Both the position numbers and the translations under genes were made by a program. From Pseudomonadota bacterium (lineage in GTDB: Bacteria > SZUA-182 > DTGQ01), in assembly GCA_030605265.1 (NCBI GenBank), contig JAUWIR010000147.1:1-8887 (forward strand): DNA of 8,887 bases, in the 5' to 3' direction. Shown here one piece after another: positions 7,057-8,887 of the stretch. The notes beneath the pieces were generated by a model. That model was not told the DNA's origin and ran no database searches. It saw only the letters and a list, made by a program, of their open reading frames with translations. Position 1 is the first letter of the stretch, and each line of letters opens with the position of its first letter.

Positions 7057-7953
7057 ATGAATATTATAAATAAGGCCAGTTTACATAATCATACCTATTA
7101 TTCCGACGGCAGCTTTCAAATAAAAGAACTTATTGATAAGTTGGCCAAGATAAACAGCGTGCTTAAGGAAGAACAGGGAATCTTTATTAAGGGCCTAGCA
7201 GCAGTGGATCACGACTTTTATCCTGATAAATCATTAATTAAAGCTTCAAGAAATTATGCTGAGCAATACGGCATTGAAGTTATTTTTGGTACTGAGATTA
7301 GTGCTGATAACGGCATGGTGCACATAGTCGGCTATGAAATCGACGGCAGTGATTTTTCCTTTCTTCGCCATGTGATCAAAGAGCAATATAAACGACTGGA
7401 TTCATTCGAGAACACATGTCGCACCCTCAATCATTTTTTTGAGCGGGAAGGAAAGGTCATAGACCTGGATAGAGATGTGGGACAAAAGACGCTTAAGAAA
7501 GATAGTGAAAGCCAAATAATAACCCACGGTCCGCTCAGGTGGCACTATATAAGAGAAGCGATGGTGGAAAAAGGGATGGCCCGAAATATAAAAGAGGCCA
7601 ATATCCTTATTGGTCCGGGAGGGCCGTGTTATCATCAAAGGGAGACTATCGATTCGGTGATGGCAGTACAAAGGGTGCTGAAATGGGGTGGTAAACCTGT
7701 TCTTGCTCATCCCCACAAGATACCGGAAAATTACAGGGGATTGGTTATTCATTCGCTTTGCAAAGCCGGTCTTATGGGAATTGAGGCTTACACGAGCAGT
7801 TATGATCAGGCTGAGGATACTAATATCTATATCCGGCTGGCAAGAAAAAATAATCTACAGGTTCTCGCCGGCACGGATCTTCACGGCGATATTGAAGATA
7901 TAGGTAAATTTCTCCTCCCTTATGAAACATTTAATACTTTAAGGAAGGCTTGA
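7057..7953 (+). CDS. PHP-domain metal-dependent phosphoesterase, TrpH/YciV-like
   Basis: The 298-aa protein carries a complete set of PHP metal-ligand motifs: H10-x-H12 and D17 (LHNHTYYSDG), D51-H52 (VDHDF), E80 (GTEIS), H89 (VHIVGY), H218 (AHPHK) and D274-x-H276 (GTDLHGD). A helical insertion (about 100-205, including LRWHYIREAMVEKGMA and IGPGGP) matches the position of the extra domain in TrpH-type proteins, and the length is close to E. coli YciV (about 293 aa). Characterised relatives hydrolyse 3',5'-nucleoside bisphosphates or act as 5'-3' exoribonucleases on short RNA. That activity is transferred from the family and the natural substrate here is unknown. No export signal, so cytoplasmic. 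It has its own promoter, a weak Shine-Dalgarno (AAGG at 7051-7054, very close to the ATG), and appears monocistronic. Confidence 0.88.
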   Translation: MNIINKASLHNHTYYSDGSFQIKELIDKLAKINSVLKEEQGIFIKGLAAVDHDFYPDKSLIKASRNYAEQYGIEVIFGTEISADNGMVHIVGYEIDGSDFSFLRHVIKEQYKRLDSFENTCRTLNHFFEREGKVIDLDRDVGQKTLKKDSESQIITHGPLRWHYIREAMVEKGMARNIKEANILIGPGGPCYHQRETIDSVMAVQRVLKWGGKPVLAHPHKIPENYRGLVIHSLCKAGLMGIEAYTSSYDQAEDTNIYIRLARKNNLQVLAGTDLHGDIEDIGKFLLPYETFNTLRKA

Positions 7954-8238
7954 TCTTCTTTGCGGCGATCTAATCAGTCAATTAGTCGTCATTAGACTTT
8001 TATTGTATACATTTTTTAAAGAAATCAAGTATTAGGAAAATTCTAAAATCTAATTGCATAAAAAATTGTAATTTACACCTTCCATGATTGTCCCTCATAC
8101 CACAGACTTTTACCGATCGTTAAATGAATACCTAAACTATATTTTAACAATTACTATGCGAAATAAAGGGAGAGCAACCAAAGGAATAATGGTTTGCCCA
8201 AGGCCTTTGGCTACGTAAATATATTGGAGGGAGGAATT
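7954..8238. other. Intergenic region and probable untranslated leader of the peptidase gene
   Basis: There is no gene in these 285 bases. The left part is A/T-rich with a direct repeat of the GTCaATTAG type (around 7977-7995) and no convincing terminator for the PHP gene. I could not find a promoter with good spacing. The right part is less A/T-rich and can fold: CCAAAGG (8178-8184) is complementary to CCTTTGG (8204-8210), and alternatively GCAACC (8174-8179) can pair with GGTTTGC (8191-8197) with one bulge. These overlapping, mutually exclusive stems lie just before the ribosome binding site at 8226, so a regulatory leader is possible, but I recognise no known riboswitch class. Confidence 0.35.
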
Positions 8239-8283
8239 ATGATCAGAGTTTACAAACGTTATCCTCTCTATGAAGATAACTAA
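8239..8283 (+). CDS. 14-residue micro-ORF, possible leader peptide
   Basis: It encodes MIRVYKRYPLYEDN followed by TAA at 8281-8283. The ribosome binding site GGAGGGAGG (8226-8234) is among the strongest in the window. The stop lies 15 bases before the peptidase ATG at 8299, and the peptidase Shine-Dalgarno (8284-8293) starts immediately after the stop. Translation coupling or a regulatory leader peptide would fit, as would a decayed gene start. It is not arginine-, tryptophan- or branched-chain-rich like classical attenuators; it has three Tyr. No function is known and chance is not excluded. Confidence 0.4.
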   Translation: MIRVYKRYPLYEDN

Positions 8284-8298
8284 AAAGGAGGAGAAAAA

Positions 8299-8887
8299 AT
8301 GCGCAGAAAATTGTCTTTGTTTCTATGCGCCCTCCTTATATTTTCGACCAATGCCTTTAGTAAGACCATTGCCAAGTTTAGCCCCGCACTAAACATGGTT
8401 GCTTCCCAAAAGGAAGATGAGAACTCCATTCTAGCCGACCAATTTTCCATCTTTTCCCATCCTGTGACCGGCAAGACAACTGTCGGGGTGTTGATTAAGC
8501 TAAAAAATGCTTCTGATGCGGGCACTCTCAAGAAAGCCGGTTGTGAGATTCAAACAATTTTACCTTCAGGAATTGTCACTGCCTGGTTGCCCATAGGGAA
8601 ACTTAGTGCTGTCGGCCTTCTGGAGGAAGTGGAATACGTGGAACTGGCGGCAAAGCGTTATCCGCTTATGGATGAAAGCCGTCCGGAGATTGGCATTGAT
8701 AAGGTCCATTCGGGGCAAGATTTACCCGCAGCCTATAAAGGCGAGGGGGTGATCGTAGGGATCATTGATTCCGGTATTGACTACAAACACCCTGATTTCA
8801 AAAAACCTGACGGAACAACGAGAATTGCTTATATCTGGGACCAATGTGCTGGGGATGGTATACCGCCGCAAGGCTACAATTATGGGA
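8299..8887 (+). CDS. Secreted S8-family (subtilisin-like) serine peptidase, N-terminal part, cut by the window edge
   Basis: The ORF is open from ATG 8299 to the last base (196 residues visible, no stop). Features in order: signal peptide MRRKLSLFLCALLIFSTNAFS with likely cleavage after residue 21; a propeptide-like region (about 55-130: TVGVLIKLKNASDAGTL, then ILPSGIVTAWLPIGKLSAV and a VEYVELA strand) resembling subtilase inhibitor prodomains; then the start of the catalytic domain, with IGIDKVHSG and the catalytic Asp block IIDSGIDYKHPDF (D157). The catalytic His and Ser lie beyond the edge, so activity cannot be judged. The Shine-Dalgarno AAAGGAGGAG (8284-8293) is excellent. It would act outside the cell as an endopeptidase after prodomain removal. 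A 14-codon ORF precedes it. Confidence 0.88.
   Translation, partial: MRRKLSLFLCALLIFSTNAFSKTIAKFSPALNMVASQKEDENSILADQFSIFSHPVTGKTTVGVLIKLKNASDAGTLKKAGCEIQTILPSGIVTAWLPIGKLSAVGLLEEVEYVELAAKRYPLMDESRPEIGIDKVHSGQDLPAAYKGEGVIVGIIDSGIDYKHPDFKKPDGTTRIAYIWDQCAGDGIPPQGYNYG

Noticed and set aside
7402..7752. Open minus-strand stretch of 116 codons inside the PHP gene
   Set aside because: It lies wholly within a well-supported gene, with no ribosome binding site and no recognisable protein features.
8190..8200. GGGCAAACC on the minus strand, resembling the core of cyclic-di-GMP-I (GEMM-I) riboswitches
   Set aside because: The second conserved part (the GGGACGCAAAGCC-like block) is not found downstream of it, and no minus-strand gene follows in that direction.

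Overview
The window looks like a chromosomal segment of a low-to-moderate GC Gram-positive bacterium, most likely a clostridial-type Bacillota. The signs are A/T-rich intergenic DNA, strong purine-rich Shine-Dalgarno sequences (for example AAGGAGGG and AAAGGAGGAG), sigmaA-like promoter hexamers, GTG starts, and the gene families present. Every gene I can support is on the + strand. The taxonomic call is an inference from composition and gene style only.

Layout. Positions 37-212 hold a nested inverted repeat without a gene, resembling a MITE or other dispersed hairpin repeat. Positions 310-3756 encode an energy-coupling-factor (ECF) vitamin or micronutrient transporter in the order A-T-S. The A gene is a fused double ATPase (572 aa). 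The T gene (about 260 aa) is split by an apparent -1 frameshift near 2105-2110. A second dispersed hairpin (2834-2885) separates T from the S gene, a 280-aa membrane protein whose substrate cannot be read from sequence. Positions 3853-6834 encode a 993-aa secreted multidomain protein with the architecture of a glycoside-hydrolase-like enzyme. Positions 7057-7953 encode a PHP-domain phosphoesterase of the TrpH/YciV type, with its own good sigmaA promoter. From 8239 a 14-codon ORF with an excellent ribosome binding site leads directly into a secreted subtilisin-family (S8) peptidase, which runs off the right edge.

How they may work together. The ECF genes form one functional unit: A hydrolyses ATP, T couples the motion, S binds the substrate. 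The secreted 993-aa protein lies 96 bp after S and could release a ligand that the transporter imports, but it has its own possible -10 element and the link is only an inference. The PHP enzyme and the peptidase look like independent transcription units.

Most notable points: (i) the split EcfT; (ii) the double ATPase, in which one composite ATP site deviates in both its Walker A and its signature motif while the other is canonical; (iii) the large secreted protein without a family I can name; (iv) the micro-ORF ahead of the peptidase. I see no CRISPR array, rRNA, tRNA, transposase or phage gene.
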